The notes under the pieces were generated by a model, which saw only the letters and a list, made by a program, of their open reading frames with translations, had not been told where the DNA came from and did not search any database. The position numbers and the translations under genes were made by a program. A DNA stretch of 64,000 nt from an uncultured Granulosicoccaceae bacterium. Its GTDB lineage: Bacteria; Pseudomonadota; Gammaproteobacteria; Granulosicoccales; Granulosicoccaceae. Shown here piece by piece: positions 1 through 10,066 of this stretch (the stretch's first letter is position 1; each line of letters starts with the position of its first letter). The stretch covers positions 124,001 through 188,000 of the forward strand of contig CALGLE010000002.1 of NCBI GenBank assembly GCA_937930305.1, read 5' to 3'.

Positions 1-1239
1 CACATCCTGCACCTGGCAACCGCTGCCAGCGGCAATGCGCTTGCGGCGTGAGCCCTTAATAATGGCGGGGTGCTTTCGCTCTTGTGGCGTCATCGAATTG
101 ATCAAAGCGATCATGCGCACAAATTCCTTATCGTTCGCCTTCTGCTTCACCGCTTCGGGCAAATCAGCCCCGCCTGGCAGCTTATCCAGCAATGCCGACA
201 TGCCGCCCATATTGGCCATTTGCTCCAGCTGATCGCGCATATCCTCCAAATCGAAGTTCTTGCCACGTTTGATTTTTTTGGCCAGCTTCTCGGCCTTGGA
301 GTGGTCAACCTTGGCGGTAACCTCTTCCACCAAACTGACCACATCCCCCATTCCCAGGATGCGAGACGCCACACGATCGGGGTGAAAAGCCTCCAGCGCA
401 TCGGTTTTTTCGCCAGAACCAATAAATTTTATAGGCTTGCCTGTAACCATTCGCACTGACAGGGCCGCCCCGCCGCGAGCATCACCGTCTGTCTTGGTGA
501 GCACAACGCCGGTCAGTGGCAGTGCGTCCCCAAACGCCTTGGCGGTGTTGGCCGCATCTTGACCGGTCATGCTATCCACCACAAACAGCGTTTCGATGGG
601 GTTGACCACTTGATGCAAAGACTTGATCTCAGCCATCATTTCTTCATCAATGGCTAGGCGACCGGCCGTATCCACTAACAGCACGTCCACCATTTGCCGT
701 TTGGCGGCATCCAATGCGCCTTTGGCAATGCCATTGACCGTATCCACTGCGGTGCTGGGATGAAAAAGCACATCAACCGATTCGGCTAAGGTTTCAAGCT
801 GCTTGATAGCCGCTGGACGGTAAACGTCACAGCTGACCACCATGACTTTCTTCTTTTCGCGCTCCTTAAGCCAACGCGCCAACTTACCGACCGTGGTGGT
901 TTTACCCGCACCTTGCAGTCCCGCGATCAGCACCACAGCGGGGGGCTGTGTGGCTAAATTTAAACTGGCCGTGTTCTCCCCCATGAGGGCGACCAATTCG
1001 TCGTTAACGACTTTTATGAGCGCCTGACCGGGCGACAGACTGCCAATAACCTCCTGGCCCAACGCTTTCTCGCGCACATTGTCGATGAAGGTTTTAACTA
1101 CCGGTAAGGCGACATCGGCTTCAAGCAAAGCCATGCGAACTTCACGCATGGTATCTTTGATGTTGTCTTCGGACAGCCGGCCTTGGCCTCTTAACTGTTT
1201 GACCGTCCGGCCTAGTCGTTCGCTTAATGACTCAAACAT
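1..1239 (-). CDS. ffh: Signal recognition particle protein Ffh (3' end outside window)
   Basis: This is the GTPase of the bacterial signal recognition particle, which binds 4.5S RNA and signal sequences of nascent membrane proteins and docks with FtsY. Read on the minus strand from the ATG at 1239, the 413 codons in the window give an N-terminal helical bundle (MFESLSERLGR), the P-loop GLQGAGKTTT, the DVYRPAA and DTAGR motifs, and the TKTDGDARGG guanine-specificity loop. The methionine-rich M domain follows (MANMGGMSG). The frame is open to base 1, so roughly the last 40 to 50 residues of the M domain are missing because of the window edge, not damage. It is divergent from the ypjD-like gene, an arrangement known in other gammaproteobacteria. 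Confidence 0.97.
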   Translation of the reverse strand, partial: MFESLSERLGRTVKQLRGQGRLSEDNIKDTMREVRMALLEADVALPVVKTFIDNVREKALGQEVIGSLSPGQALIKVVNDELVALMGENTASLNLATQPPAVVLIAGLQGAGKTTTVGKLARWLKEREKKKVMVVSCDVYRPAAIKQLETLAESVDVLFHPSTAVDTVNGIAKGALDAAKRQMVDVLLVDTAGRLAIDEEMMAEIKSLHQVVNPIETLFVVDSMTGQDAANTAKAFGDALPLTGVVLTKTDGDARGGAALSVRMVTGKPIKFIGSGEKTDALEAFHPDRVASRILGMGDVVSLVEEVTAKVDHSKAEKLAKKIKRGKNFDLEDMRDQLEQMANMGGMSALLDKLPGGADLPEAVKQKANDKEFVRMIALINSMTPQERKHPAIIKGSRRKRIAAGSGCQVQDV

Positions 1240-1296
1240 CTGTAAGGGTCCGCCTTAGCCTCGTTCACTAGTTCAGTCTGTGAGTATATCTGCTTC

Positions 1297-2118
1297 GTGA
1301 CCAACCCCAACATACTCGCCATCATCGCTGCGGTCTTTTACACCAGCGCAACTGTGCTTTTGATACTTGGACTGACACAAACTCAACACGCTCAAGCCGG
1401 CGGTAAATCTGAGCCAGGGGCTCGCCGGGCGCTCATTTTGGCGGCACTGAGTGTATTCATTCATGCCGTGGTGGCGATACAGCAAACCGGTTTACCCGTG
1501 ATGTTACAACTACCATTTTTGGTATCGCTCAATGTATCGGCGCTGTTTATCGTTTGCTTACTGCTGCTGCTGTGCTTGTACCAGCCGGCCGAATACCTGG
1601 GTTTGGCGGTGTTCCCCATTGCGGCTGTAGTGCTTTTAATCAGCAGCACCACCGAAACAAGCGGCTCGGCTTTAGCGCTCAACATCGAGCTGCATGTGCT
1701 GCTGTCCCTCACCGCCTACGCATTCTTATGCCTGGCTGCAGTACAAGCCATCTTGGTATGGGTACAACGGAAAAAATTGCAGAATCACAGCCCCGGCGGA
1801 TTCATGAAGGCCTTACCGGCGTTGGATGAAACCGAACGCCTACTGTTTACCCTGCTTACCGTTGGTTTTATTGTGCTTTCTCTGTCCTTAGCCACCGGCT
1901 TTTTTTACTTAGAAGACCTGTTCGCTCAATCATTGGTGCACAAGACCGTGTTATCGGTGCTGGCTTGGTTAATTTTTGGCTTCCTACTTCTGGCGCGCTG
2001 GCGCTGGGGCTGGCGTGGGCAACGCGCCGTATTTTGGACATTGACCGGCTTTGCTGTATTAATTCTTGCCTACTTTGGCAGTAAGTTCGTTCTAGAGCTG
2101 GTTCTTAACCGCAGTTAG
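1297..2118 (+). CDS. ypjD: YpjD/CorE-like CcsA-family inner membrane protein
   Basis: A 273-residue polytopic membrane protein with about eight hydrophobic segments, starting at a GTG codon. The family resembles the CcsA/HemX cytochrome c assembly proteins; the E. coli member YpjD (CorE) has been linked to magnesium and cobalt resistance together with YfjD (CorB). Support here is the predicted topology, the length usual for the family, and position: it is divergent from ffh and followed after 55 bases by a YfjD/CorB-like gene, the order found in E. coli. The biochemical role is not shown by the sequence. Confidence 0.85.
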   Translation: MTNPNILAIIAAVFYTSATVLLILGLTQTQHAQAGGKSEPGARRALILAALSVFIHAVVAIQQTGLPVMLQLPFLVSLNVSALFIVCLLLLLCLYQPAEYLGLAVFPIAAVVLLISSTTETSGSALALNIELHVLLSLTAYAFLCLAAVQAILVWVQRKKLQNHSPGGFMKALPALDETERLLFTLLTVGFIVLSLSLATGFFYLEDLFAQSLVHKTVLSVLAWLIFGFLLLARWRWGWRGQRAVFWTLTGFAVLILAYFGSKFVLELVLNRS

Positions 2119-2173
2119 CCCATGGCTAAGCTATGATGCCAGCTATAGCCTTCATAAAGAGATACCGTTCTAC

Positions 2174-3460
2174 TTGAACACTGTTCCCATCGGCGTACTG
2201 GTCTTACTGCTCGTCGTGCTTATATTGTTGTCTGGCTTTTTCTCCGGTTCAGAAACCGCCCTGATGTCGATCAATCGATATCGGCTAAAACACCAGGCCA
2301 AACAAGGTCATCGCGGCGCGATTCGTACCGAGCGCTTACTCGAACGCCCCGAACGTTTGATCAGCTTAATTTTGCTGGGCAATAATTTTGTCAATATCTT
2401 GGCCTCGGCCATTGCCACCGTAATCGCACTGCGTTTAATGGGTGAAGCAGGCATCGCTGTGGCGACCGGTGTGCTTACGCTCGTGATCCTGGTTTTCGCA
2501 GAAGTCACTCCGAAAACCTTAGCCACCCGGCGCACCGAAAAAGTCGCCTACTTCGCCTCAGCGGTTTACCAGCCATTAATGACAGCGGTTTATCCATTGG
2601 TGTTGGCAACCAACTGGATGAGCGAACGCATATTGAACCTGCTCAAAGTGGGCAATCAACCTTCCGAAGTCGAAGCGCTTAGCAGCGAAGAGCTGCGCAC
2701 CGTGTTAAACGAAACCACGGGCATGATTCCACCCAGACACCGCGAAATGTTGGTGAACATTTTGGATTTATCCACCGTTTCAGTGAACGACATCATGGTG
2801 CCACGCAACGAAATCACGGGCCTTGATCTGGACGACACCTGGTCAGAAGTTAAAAAGAACATCAGTGAAAGTCGGCACAGCCGCATGTTGGTTTTTAAAG
2901 AGAACATCGACCAAGTCCAAGGCTTTATTTACTTAAGAAAAATGTTGGATACCTTATCCACCGGCGAATACACGCAAGAAACGTTGGAACGCAATATTCG
3001 TGAGCCTTACTTCATTCCAGAAGGCACCACACTCACGGTGCAATTGTTGAATTTTCAGCGAGAAAAACGACGGATTGGATTGGTCGTGGATGAGTATGGC
3101 GACATCCAGGGGCTCATCACGATTGAAGATATTGTGGAAGAAATCGTGGGTGAATTTGATACCGACCCACACCATGGCCCAGAAGAAATACAAGAACAGG
3201 CCGATGGCAGTTTTATTGCCGATGGCAGCGCGCAAATTCGTGCGTTGAATAAGGCGTTAAATTGGGATCTATCGGCCGATGGCCCCAAAACGCTGAATGG
3301 CATTGTGTTAGAACACTTCGAAAATTTCCCTCCGCAGGGGGCCGTGTTTTCATTCAATGGTCATCCCATGACGGTGCTGGAAGTGGAAGAGAATTTCGTG
3401 CAACGCGTGCGCATCGACCCACGCATTGAAGAACACGACGATGTTGATGAGACGGCTTAA
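2174..3460 (+). CDS. yfjD: CorB/YfjD-type CNNM transporter (DUF21 and CBS pair)
   Basis: A 428-residue protein of the HlyC/CorC or CNNM family, thought to move or sense divalent cations, mainly magnesium. The start is TTG. Residues about 5-150 form the DUF21 membrane domain (FFSGSETALMSINRYRL, then LLGNNFVNILAS, a typical motif). Two CBS domains follow at about 200-330 (DIMVPRNEI; VDEYGDIQGLITIEDIVEEIVGE), and then the CorC_HlyC transporter-associated domain (about 340-420). The stop is followed directly by the radA ATG, so the two genes are probably cotranscribed. Confidence 0.93.
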   Translation: MNTVPIGVLVLLLVVLILLSGFFSGSETALMSINRYRLKHQAKQGHRGAIRTERLLERPERLISLILLGNNFVNILASAIATVIALRLMGEAGIAVATGVLTLVILVFAEVTPKTLATRRTEKVAYFASAVYQPLMTAVYPLVLATNWMSERILNLLKVGNQPSEVEALSSEELRTVLNETTGMIPPRHREMLVNILDLSTVSVNDIMVPRNEITGLDLDDTWSEVKKNISESRHSRMLVFKENIDQVQGFIYLRKMLDTLSTGEYTQETLERNIREPYFIPEGTTLTVQLLNFQREKRRIGLVVDEYGDIQGLITIEDIVEEIVGEFDTDPHHGPEEIQEQADGSFIADGSAQIRALNKALNWDLSADGPKTLNGIVLEHFENFPPQGAVFSFNGHPMTVLEVEENFVQRVRIDPRIEEHDDVDETA

Positions 3461-4822
3461 ATGGCGAAAGCTAAAACCGCTTATGTGTGCAATGCCTGTG
3501 GTGCATCATTCACGAAATGGAATGGGCAATGCGCCGATTGCGAAGCATGGAATACGTTAGAAGAATCCGTTGCAGCACCGGCCGCATCTGGCGGCGGTGA
3601 ACGATTCGCAAACTACGCCGGTGCCAGCGGCATCACCAACGCCGATGATGTGTCGCTCGAATCTCAGGCACGCATTGGTACCGGATTATCCGAATTAGAT
3701 CGCGTTCTCGGCGGCGGCTTGGTGTCCGGTTCGGTCACCTTACTAGGCGGTGACCCAGGCATTGGTAAATCCACCATCTTGGTGCAATGCTTAGCCAACT
3801 TATCCACCGAACACCGAACCCTGTATGTAACAGGTGAAGAATCGTTGCAACAAGTTGCGTTGCGAGCTCGCCGCTTAGAGCTGCCCACCGAAAAATTACG
3901 GCTATTGGCAGAAACCAGTGTGGAAGCCATCTTGGCTCATGCGCAAAAAGAGAAGCCCAAAATCATGGTTGTGGATTCCATTCAGACCATGCACACGGAA
4001 ACCTTAAGTTCCGCACCGGGCGCTGTTGCCCAAGTGCGTGAGAGCGCTGCTCGGTTGGTTCGCTATGCCAAGCAATCTGGTGTTGCTGTGTTCTTGGTGG
4101 GCCATGTCACCAAAGAAGGTGCTCTGGCCGGGCCTCGCGTGTTGGAACACATGGTCGATACCGTGTTGTACTTCGAAGGCGACCCAGGCAGTCGTTACCG
4201 CGTGATTCGGGCGGTCAAAAACCGTTTCGGTGCTGTGAATGAATTGGGTGTTTTCGCCATGGGTGAACAGGGGCTAAAAGCTGTCACTAACCCATCCGCT
4301 ATCTTTTTATCACGTCACCCAGAACCGGTCAGTGGCAGTGTCATTATGGTCACCCGCGAAGGCACTCGCCCGCTCTTGGTGGAAGCACAAGCCTTGGTTG
4401 ATACCAGTCATCATGGCGCGCCACGGCGTGTGGCATTGGGTTTGGAGCAAAACCGATTAGCGATGTTATTGGCGGTGATGCACCGACATGCGGGCATCGC
4501 GATGTTCGACCAAGACGTCTACATCAATGTGGTGGGCGGGGTCAGAATCTCAGAAACTGCCGCTGATTTACCGGTTTTATTGTCGGCTTTGTCGTCCTTT
4601 CGCAATCGCCCACTGCCCAGCGATTTAATCGTTTTTGGCGAGATCGGCCTAGCGGGGGAAGTACGCCCCGTTGCCAATGGCGAAGAACGCTTGGCCGAAG
4701 CGCGCAAACACGGTTTCAAGCGGGCCATCGTGGCGATAGCCAATGCACCCAAACGGCCCATCAAAGGATTGCGTGTGGATGGGGTTAACCGGCTGCATCA
4801 AGCGCTTGATTTGTTAGACTGA
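3461..4822 (+). CDS. radA: DNA repair protein RadA
   Basis: RadA (Sms) is a RecA-like DnaB-type helicase that promotes branch migration in recombinational repair. The 453-residue protein has all parts: a zinc finger with Cys10, Cys13, Cys24 and Cys27, a Walker A motif GGDPGIGKST near residue 96, the RadA-specific KNRFG motif near 250, and a C-terminal Lon-protease-like domain (about 300-450). The length is normal. It starts immediately after the yfjD stop. A short hairpin overlaps its stop codon (4819-4837) but has no T-tract, so I do not call it a terminator. Confidence 0.97.
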   Translation: MAKAKTAYVCNACGASFTKWNGQCADCEAWNTLEESVAAPAASGGGERFANYAGASGITNADDVSLESQARIGTGLSELDRVLGGGLVSGSVTLLGGDPGIGKSTILVQCLANLSTEHRTLYVTGEESLQQVALRARRLELPTEKLRLLAETSVEAILAHAQKEKPKIMVVDSIQTMHTETLSSAPGAVAQVRESAARLVRYAKQSGVAVFLVGHVTKEGALAGPRVLEHMVDTVLYFEGDPGSRYRVIRAVKNRFGAVNELGVFAMGEQGLKAVTNPSAIFLSRHPEPVSGSVIMVTREGTRPLLVEAQALVDTSHHGAPRRVALGLEQNRLAMLLAVMHRHAGIAMFDQDVYINVVGGVRISETAADLPVLLSALSSFRNRPLPSDLIVFGEIGLAGEVRPVANGEERLAEARKHGFKRAIVAIANAPKRPIKGLRVDGVNRLHQALDLLD

Positions 4823-4849
4823 CCCTTCGGTGGTCAGGCTGTAATTTCA

Positions 4850-5119
4850 GTGGCGCAGAAACCCAAAAAAAACTCAAAGTCGATCCCAAAATCATTGGGC
4901 TTCGAAGACGCTGTGTCTGAACTGGAAGCCCTGGTCATCGGGCTGGAATCTGGAGAACAGTCACTGGAAGAATCTCTGGCTCAGTTTGAGCGTGGCATCA
5001 GCTTAGCTCGGCATTGCCAGCAAAGCCTAAAAACGGCAGAGCAAAAGGTGCAAATTCTGATGAATGAATCGGACGGTGAGGACGCCCTGGTTGATTTGGA
5101 CGCCGATGAAGCCCACTGA
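4850..5119 (+). CDS. xseB: Exodeoxyribonuclease VII small subunit
   Basis: The 89-residue protein has the XseB signature: [20 protein letters not shown], then [20 protein letters not shown], followed by an acidic tail. XseB binds XseA to form exonuclease VII, which degrades single-stranded DNA. The start is GTG; a lysine-rich leader precedes the conserved helical hairpin. It overlaps ispA by 14 bases, the common xseB-ispA-dxs arrangement of gammaproteobacteria, and translational coupling is likely. Confidence 0.95.
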   Translation: MAQKPKKNSKSIPKSLGFEDAVSELEALVIGLESGEQSLEESLAQFERGISLARHCQQSLKTAEQKVQILMNESDGEDALVDLDADEAH

Positions 5120-5999
5120 CGAATTACTCCGCGCCTATCAAGAACGCGTGGATCGTGTTCTGTTGAATTTATTACCTCCAGTAGACGGTTGCACAACACA
5201 GTTGCCCGTGGCCATGCGCTATGCCGTCACTGTCGGCGGCAAGCGCATCCGCCCCGTCTTAACCTATGCCACCGGCCAGGCACTGGGTGTCAACCTCGCG
5301 CGTTTAGACATCCCCGCAGCCGCGGTTGAAATGCTGCACGCCTATTCCCTAGTTCACGATGATTTACCCGCCATGGACGACGATGCCCTGCGCCGAGGCC
5401 AGCCCACTTGCCACATCAAATTTGATGAAGCCACCGCCATATTGGCTGGGGATGCGCTGCAGGCCCTAGCCTTCACTTTGTTGGCGAGCAATGAGGATCC
5501 TGAAATCAGCGCCTGCAACAAGCTGCGTATGGTGCGAGTGCTGGGAGATGCCAGTGGCTCGGAAGGCATGGCCGTTGGACAAGCCATCGACCTGGAGTCG
5601 GTGAATTCGACGCTGACTTTGGAGCAACTGGAGAGCATGCATCGCCATAAAACTGGCGCTTTAATTCGTGCCAGTGTTGCTATTGCAGGCTTTGCTGCCG
5701 ACAATCAACCGCAAGAATTGATGGATCGCTTGGATCGATTTGCCGCCGCCATTGGGCTATGTTTTCAAATTGTGGACGACATCTTGGATGTAGTCGCCGA
5801 TACCGATACACTGGGCAAACAGCAGGGTGCAGATATCGCCCTGAACAAACCCACTTATCCTGCTCTATTGGGGTTAGATGGTGCTCGTGAGCACGCTTCA
5901 CAAATGTACGAGTGTGCTCTGGCAGAGTTAGACGGTCTAGGTTCGCAGTTTGATGAACTTCGGCAATTTGCGAATTACATAACCAAGCGACGCCATTGA
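5106..5999 (+). CDS. ispA: Farnesyl diphosphate synthase (geranyltranstransferase)
   Basis: A 297-residue short-chain trans-prenyl transferase that condenses isopentenyl diphosphate onto dimethylallyl and geranyl diphosphate to give farnesyl diphosphate in the cytoplasm. The first Asp-rich motif is [17 protein letters not shown], with the two-residue insertion typical of bacterial FPP synthases, and the second is [14 protein letters not shown] chose the ATG at 5106, inside the end of xseB, because [15 protein letters not shown] matches a family N-terminus; an in-frame upstream start at 5064 would read through xseB codons. dxs follows with almost no gap. Confidence 0.95.
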   Translation: MKPTDELLRAYQERVDRVLLNLLPPVDGCTTQLPVAMRYAVTVGGKRIRPVLTYATGQALGVNLARLDIPAAAVEMLHAYSLVHDDLPAMDDDALRRGQPTCHIKFDEATAILAGDALQALAFTLLASNEDPEISACNKLRMVRVLGDASGSEGMAVGQAIDLESVNSTLTLEQLESMHRHKTGALIRASVAIAGFAADNQPQELMDRLDRFAAAIGLCFQIVDDILDVVADTDTLGKQQGADIALNKPTYPALLGLDGAREHASQMYECALAELDGLGSQFDELRQFANYITKRRH

Positions 6000-6007
6000 G
6001 CCCAGCA

Positions 6008-7894
6008 ATGGATACACAAAGCGACTACCCGCTACTCAGCCAAATCGATGATCCTGCAGATTTACGCAAATTGGACATTGAAGACTTACCGGCTGTTAGC
6101 ACCGAGCTGCGCCAATTCTTAATTGAATCGGTGGCGCAAACCGGTGGGCATTTCGGTGCCAGCCTCGGCACCATCGAACTCACCGTCGCTTTGCATTATG
6201 TGTACAACACGCCGCGCGATAAATTGGTGTGGGACGTTGGCCACCAAACCTATGGCCACAAAATTTTAACTGGGCGAAAAACTCGCATGAACACCATGCG
6301 CAAAGCAGACGGCTTAGCGCCGTTTCCCAAGCGCGAAGAAAGTGAATATGACACCTTTGGCGTTGGGCATTCCAGCACCTCCATCAGTGCAGCGCTTGGT
6401 ATGGCGATTGCCGCCCAACTTGACGCCGAAAAAAACCCCGACCAAGAAGCCCGAAAATCCATCGCCGTTATTGGCGATGGCGCTTTAACAGCTGGGCTGG
6501 CGTACGAAGCGTTAAATCACGCCGGGGGTTTGAAAACCGACATGCTGGTGGTGTTAAACGATAACGATATGTCGATTTCGCCGAACGTGGGTGCCATGAA
6601 TCGATACCTTGCCCGCTTACTTACCGGCCCACTGGTATCGGGTGCGCGCGAAGGCAGTAAGAAGTTATTAGGTAAAACACCGCCACTGTTTGAATTAGCG
6701 AAACGCACAGAAGAACAAGTTAAAGGCATGGTTGTTCCCTCATCCATGTTTGAAGAGTTGGGCTTTAACTACTACGGCCCGGTTGATGGTCATGACGTGC
6801 AAGGGCTGGTTGCCGTTTTACAGAACATGAAAAATTTAACCGGGCCTCTCTTTCTTCATGTGGTAACAAAAAAAGGTTACGGCTACCGATTTGCTGAAGA
6901 AGATCCACTTGCGCTGCATGCGGTGTCACCGTTCGATCCTAAAACCGGTAAAAGCTTAAAACAAGGCGGTGGTTCAAACCGACCCACCTACACCAAAGTG
7001 TTTGGCAATTGGTTGTGTGATATGGCCGAACGCGACGAACGCGTTGTCGGCATCACCCCCGCCATGCGTGAAGGCTCTGGTTTAGTTGAATTTGAACAAC
7101 GCTTTCCAGATCGTTATTTTGATGTAGGCATTGCTGAACAACACGCGGTAACGCTGGCTGCTGGTTTAGCCTGTGGAGGCCAAAAACCGGTAGTCGCTAT
7201 TTACTCTACCTTTTTGCAACGCGCTTATGATCAGTTAGTTCACGATGTGGCCATTCAAAACTTACCCGTCGTGTTCGCTATCGATCGCGCCGGATTAGTG
7301 GGCCCTGATGGCCCAACACACGCCGGCGCCTACGACTTCAGTTACCTGCGCTGCATTCCCAACATGACCATCATGGCGCCCTCTGATGAAAACGAATGCC
7401 GCCAGTTACTCTACACAGCGTATTGCTTAGATTCTCCCAGTGCTGTGCGCTACCCACGCGGGCAAGGCCCGGGCGCTGATGTCGACATGGATATGGTAGA
7501 AATTGCTGTCGGTAAAGCGGAAATTAAACGTAAAGGTTCTGGCACGGCGCTGTTAGCGTTTGGTTCCATGGTTGATGTGGCTTGCCAAGTCGGCGATGCC
7601 GTCGACGCAACCGTGGTCAACATGCGTTTTGTTAAACCGCTAGACACCACCTTAATTGATGAACTGGCAAAAACGCACGATCGCATCATCACAATAGAAG
7701 AGAACGCCATCGCTGGTGGTGCCGGCGCTGGGGTGATGGAGTATTTGGCCAGCACAACTCAACGAACTCCCATTGTCTTAGTTGGCTTAACCGATGATTA
7801 CATCGAACATGGCTCGCGCGAAGAATTATTGTCTCGCGCCGGTTTAGATCACGACGGCGTGCTTCGCCAAGTACAAGCGGCCATCAACGCCTAA
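6008..7894 (+). CDS. dxs: 1-deoxy-D-xylulose-5-phosphate synthase
   Basis: DXS is the first enzyme of the MEP isoprenoid pathway, joining pyruvate and glyceraldehyde 3-phosphate with thiamine diphosphate. Visible motifs are the cofactor-binding [18 protein letters not shown] with a following [14 protein letters not shown], the catalytic-domain [16 protein letters not shown], and a C-terminal transketolase domain. About 628 residues is the usual length. I prefer the ATG at 6008; an in-frame TTG at 5996 overlapping the ispA stop would add four residues. It forms an isoprenoid operon with ispA. Confidence 0.96.
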   Translation: MDTQSDYPLLSQIDDPADLRKLDIEDLPAVSTELRQFLIESVAQTGGHFGASLGTIELTVALHYVYNTPRDKLVWDVGHQTYGHKILTGRKTRMNTMRKADGLAPFPKREESEYDTFGVGHSSTSISAALGMAIAAQLDAEKNPDQEARKSIAVIGDGALTAGLAYEALNHAGGLKTDMLVVLNDNDMSISPNVGAMNRYLARLLTGPLVSGAREGSKKLLGKTPPLFELAKRTEEQVKGMVVPSSMFEELGFNYYGPVDGHDVQGLVAVLQNMKNLTGPLFLHVVTKKGYGYRFAEEDPLALHAVSPFDPKTGKSLKQGGGSNRPTYTKVFGNWLCDMAERDERVVGITPAMREGSGLVEFEQRFPDRYFDVGIAEQHAVTLAAGLACGGQKPVVAIYSTFLQRAYDQLVHDVAIQNLPVVFAIDRAGLVGPDGPTHAGAYDFSYLRCIPNMTIMAPSDENECRQLLYTAYCLDSPSAVRYPRGQGPGADVDMDMVEIAVGKAEIKRKGSGTALLAFGSMVDVACQVGDAVDATVVNMRFVKPLDTTLIDELAKTHDRIITIEENAIAGGAGAGVMEYLASTTQRTPIVLVGLTDDYIEHGSREELLSRAGLDHDGVLRQVQAAINA

Positions 7895-7914
7895 GCATTG
7901 TGTAAGCCATCACT

Positions 7915-8484
7915 ATGATTAAATTGTTACCGCTGCTGACTCTTATTGCAGCGGGCGTGGTGTGGCTTGCTTGGAAGGTATTTGGCTCGTTTGTAAAAGC
8001 CGCTTTTTTAGCCAGCGTAACCGTTCATGTGGAACACCATATACCCGCCCCTCCAGCAGAAGTATGGGCCGTATTGATTGATAGAGCCGCCTACGCCGAA
8101 TGGAACCGAATCAACCCGCACGTCTATGGCACCTTTGAAGTTGGGAATTCCATAATCACCAAAGTGTTCAAACGGCACGGCCCCCCAATGATTAAAAGCA
8201 CAACGGTTGTTAGCATGATAGCAGGTAAAGAAATCGTTCAAGCCGGAGGTTCTGGCGGCTCTCTTTCCTACAAACACCAATGGATATTAAAACCCGTCGA
8301 TGGCGGCACCTTACTCACTCACCATGAGGTATTCCGCGGTTATAAAGTGTCAACTTGGGATGAAGAAGATTTTGAGCCGGGTTACCAACGCTTTATGCAA
8401 GCTCTTGGGCACAGAGTTATCAGTTTGCAGAGCACAACTGCAACGCAGCCCATTGACACCCAAGAGCCGCATTCAGTTCGCTAA
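7915..8484 (+). CDS. SRPBCC (START-like) domain protein, membrane-anchored
   Basis: A 189-residue protein with an N-terminal hydrophobic segment (about residues 5-30), followed by a polyketide cyclase/START-like fold. Evidence is the VEHHIPAPPAEVWAVLIDRAAYAEWN pattern at about 37-62 and the late GGTLLTHHEVFRG strand. Proteins of this family bind hydrophobic ligands; the ligand here is unknown. It follows dxs closely, so cotranscription is possible. Its 3' end overlaps the convergent alpha/beta hydrolase gene by 12 bases. Confidence 0.8.
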   Translation: MIKLLPLLTLIAAGVVWLAWKVFGSFVKAAFLASVTVHVEHHIPAPPAEVWAVLIDRAAYAEWNRINPHVYGTFEVGNSIITKVFKRHGPPMIKSTTVVSMIAGKEIVQAGGSGGSLSYKHQWILKPVDGGTLLTHHEVFRGYKVSTWDEEDFEPGYQRFMQALGHRVISLQSTTATQPIDTQEPHSVR

Positions 8485-9438
8485 ATTCACTGAGCTCGCC
8501 AGCAGCCGCACATCCAAAATCGCTTGCACCCAATCCATAGGCCTTTCCTGAGGCAAGTTGTGACCTGCGTTTTCAAACACTCGATGCTCATGTGGACCAA
8601 TAAACTTCGGCGCATGATGGGCGGTACCGCTGTCCACCCCATCGGCAGTGCCATCAATGGTAATCGCTGCCACCGATATATCCGGTTGTTGTTCTAACTG
8701 AACTTCGATGTGTGCAACCGTTGAATCACCAGCGACTAAACCGTATCGATGACGATAGGAGTGAATCACCACATCGACAAAATCAGGATTGTTAAAAGAG
8801 TCAGCCGTGGCCTCAAATTCATCATCCGTGAATGACCAAGTGGGTGACCACATTTGCCAAAGTAAGCGTGCGATGTCAGAACGATTTTTTGTTAGGCCTT
8901 TTTTGCCGCGTTCTGAATGGAAATAGTATTGATACCAATAGCTCGCCTCTTCGATAGCCGGCGCAGGCTCCATGGCGCGGGGTATATTTTGAATGTTATA
9001 GGAGTTAGCCGAGACGAGAGCATCCACTCGTTCAGGCCAAAGCGCTGACACAATACAAGCCGCACGCCCACCCCAATCGTATCCTGCCAACACAGCGCTT
9101 GGTATGGACAAGTTATCCATAAATTCAATCAGATCGTTTGCAAGCACCGCCTGTTCACCAGAGCGTAAGATTTCATCCGATAAGAATTGGGTTGGCCCAT
9201 ACCCTCGTAAGTACGGCACGAGTACCTGCGCACCGGCATCAACGAGTGGGTTTATACACTCACGGTAGCTGCGCACATCATAAGGAAAGCCATGATTCAA
9301 GATGCACGGCCAACCACCTTTTTCACCAAACTCCAAATACGCGATGTTCAGTTGAGAGGTTGAAACGTTTTTTATTGATGGTGTTTGCACAATAGTCCTA
9401 AGCCAAGCTATTTGTCTTTGCCTAATTAAAGAATCCAC
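8473..9438 (-). CDS. Alpha/beta hydrolase, epoxide hydrolase/dehalogenase type
   Basis: A 321-residue cytoplasmic alpha/beta-fold hydrolase. The oxyanion-hole motif HGFP (residues 49-52) and the nucleophile elbow GYDWGG with Asp121 place it with the epoxide hydrolase, haloalkane dehalogenase and fluoroacetate dehalogenase branch, which use Asp rather than Ser. The histidine lies in AGHNLPQERP near the C-terminus. The start is a GTG at 9438. The substrate cannot be told from sequence. It is convergent with the SRPBCC gene and has about 300 bases of free DNA upstream. Confidence 0.87.
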   Translation of the reverse strand: MDSLIRQRQIAWLRTIVQTPSIKNVSTSQLNIAYLEFGEKGGWPCILNHGFPYDVRSYRECINPLVDAGAQVLVPYLRGYGPTQFLSDEILRSGEQAVLANDLIEFMDNLSIPSAVLAGYDWGGRAACIVSALWPERVDALVSANSYNIQNIPRAMEPAPAIEEASYWYQYYFHSERGKKGLTKNRSDIARLLWQMWSPTWSFTDDEFEATADSFNNPDFVDVVIHSYRHRYGLVAGDSTVAHIEVQLEQQPDISVAAITIDGTADGVDSGTAHHAPKFIGPHEHRVFENAGHNLPQERPMDWVQAILDVRLLASSVNLAN

Positions 9439-9737
9439 CGTCGCTGGGGGTCAAATACAACCATTTCCAGCCTTAATTTCGTTCACGGACCCTTGTTCAG
9501 GCTGCGTTACAGCGCGCCCAGCAATTTAATTATCCCTATTTTCAACCTTAAAACCCTGCCAAATCAACCTTTCAGAACTCTTTACACACCTGTAAAGAAT
9601 CCGCAAATGAGCGGCAAGCTTAACTGACGATACTAATCACATCAGCAAGGGGCACAAACCCCAAGCGACAAACAAACGAATTTACCAAACGATTTTTATT
9701 AACCAATACAACTTAACTTTTATAAGGAAACACAACA
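9439..9737. other. Intergenic region upstream of BON-like pair
   Basis: There is no convincing gene here. It separates the hydrolase gene (minus) from the first BON-like gene (plus) and should hold promoters for both. The only structure I see is an inverted repeat at 9579-9598. Confidence 0.5.
9579..9598. promoter_or_regulatory. Inverted repeat, possible operator
   Basis: Two 8-base arms, TCTTTACA and TGTAAAGA, are separated by CACC. The repeat lies about 140 bases before the first BON-like gene and 140 before the hydrolase start. There is no T-tract, so an operator is more likely than a terminator; the binding protein is unknown. Confidence 0.3.
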
Positions 9738-10001
9738 ATGAAACTTTTCACTAACACTATCGCCGCTACCACTTTAGTTCTTGCTATCACCGGCACAGCC
9801 TCTGCCATGGTTAGCCCTGATTTGGCTCAAGACGTAAAATTCGCAGCTGGCGCGAACAGCAACATCAACGTCCTGATTGACGGCGACACCGTGACATTAA
9901 CTGGATACGTTGAAGACTTCCACGCACTCGCTAAAGCAGAACAAGCCGCTAGCGGCGCAGGCGTTGACAAAGTAATCAACAACCTCATTCGTTCTAACTA
10001 A
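9738..10001 (+). CDS. Small exported BON-like protein, copy 1
   Basis: An 87-residue protein with a clear Sec signal peptide (about residues 1-23, ending TASA) and a mature part of about 64 residues. The mature sequence contains DGDTVTLTGYVEDFHALAKA followed by a VINNL strand, the shape of one short BON domain, a fold of periplasmic proteins such as OsmY thought to contact phospholipids. A good ribosome-binding site (AAGGAAA) lies before the ATG. It is followed 65 bases later by a close paralogue of identical length. Confidence 0.8.
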   Translation: MKLFTNTIAATTLVLAITGTASAMVSPDLAQDVKFAAGANSNINVLIDGDTVTLTGYVEDFHALAKAEQAASGAGVDKVINNLIRSN

Positions 10002-10066
10002 CTTCTACATTTAACTCACTTTTATCATTACTTACTTTTTAACTTCAATTTCTAAAGGAAACTATC

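Noticed and set aside
4819..4837. Hairpin at the end of radA
   Set aside because: Short stem overlapping the stop codon without a T-tract; not convincing as a terminator, and xseB follows at once.
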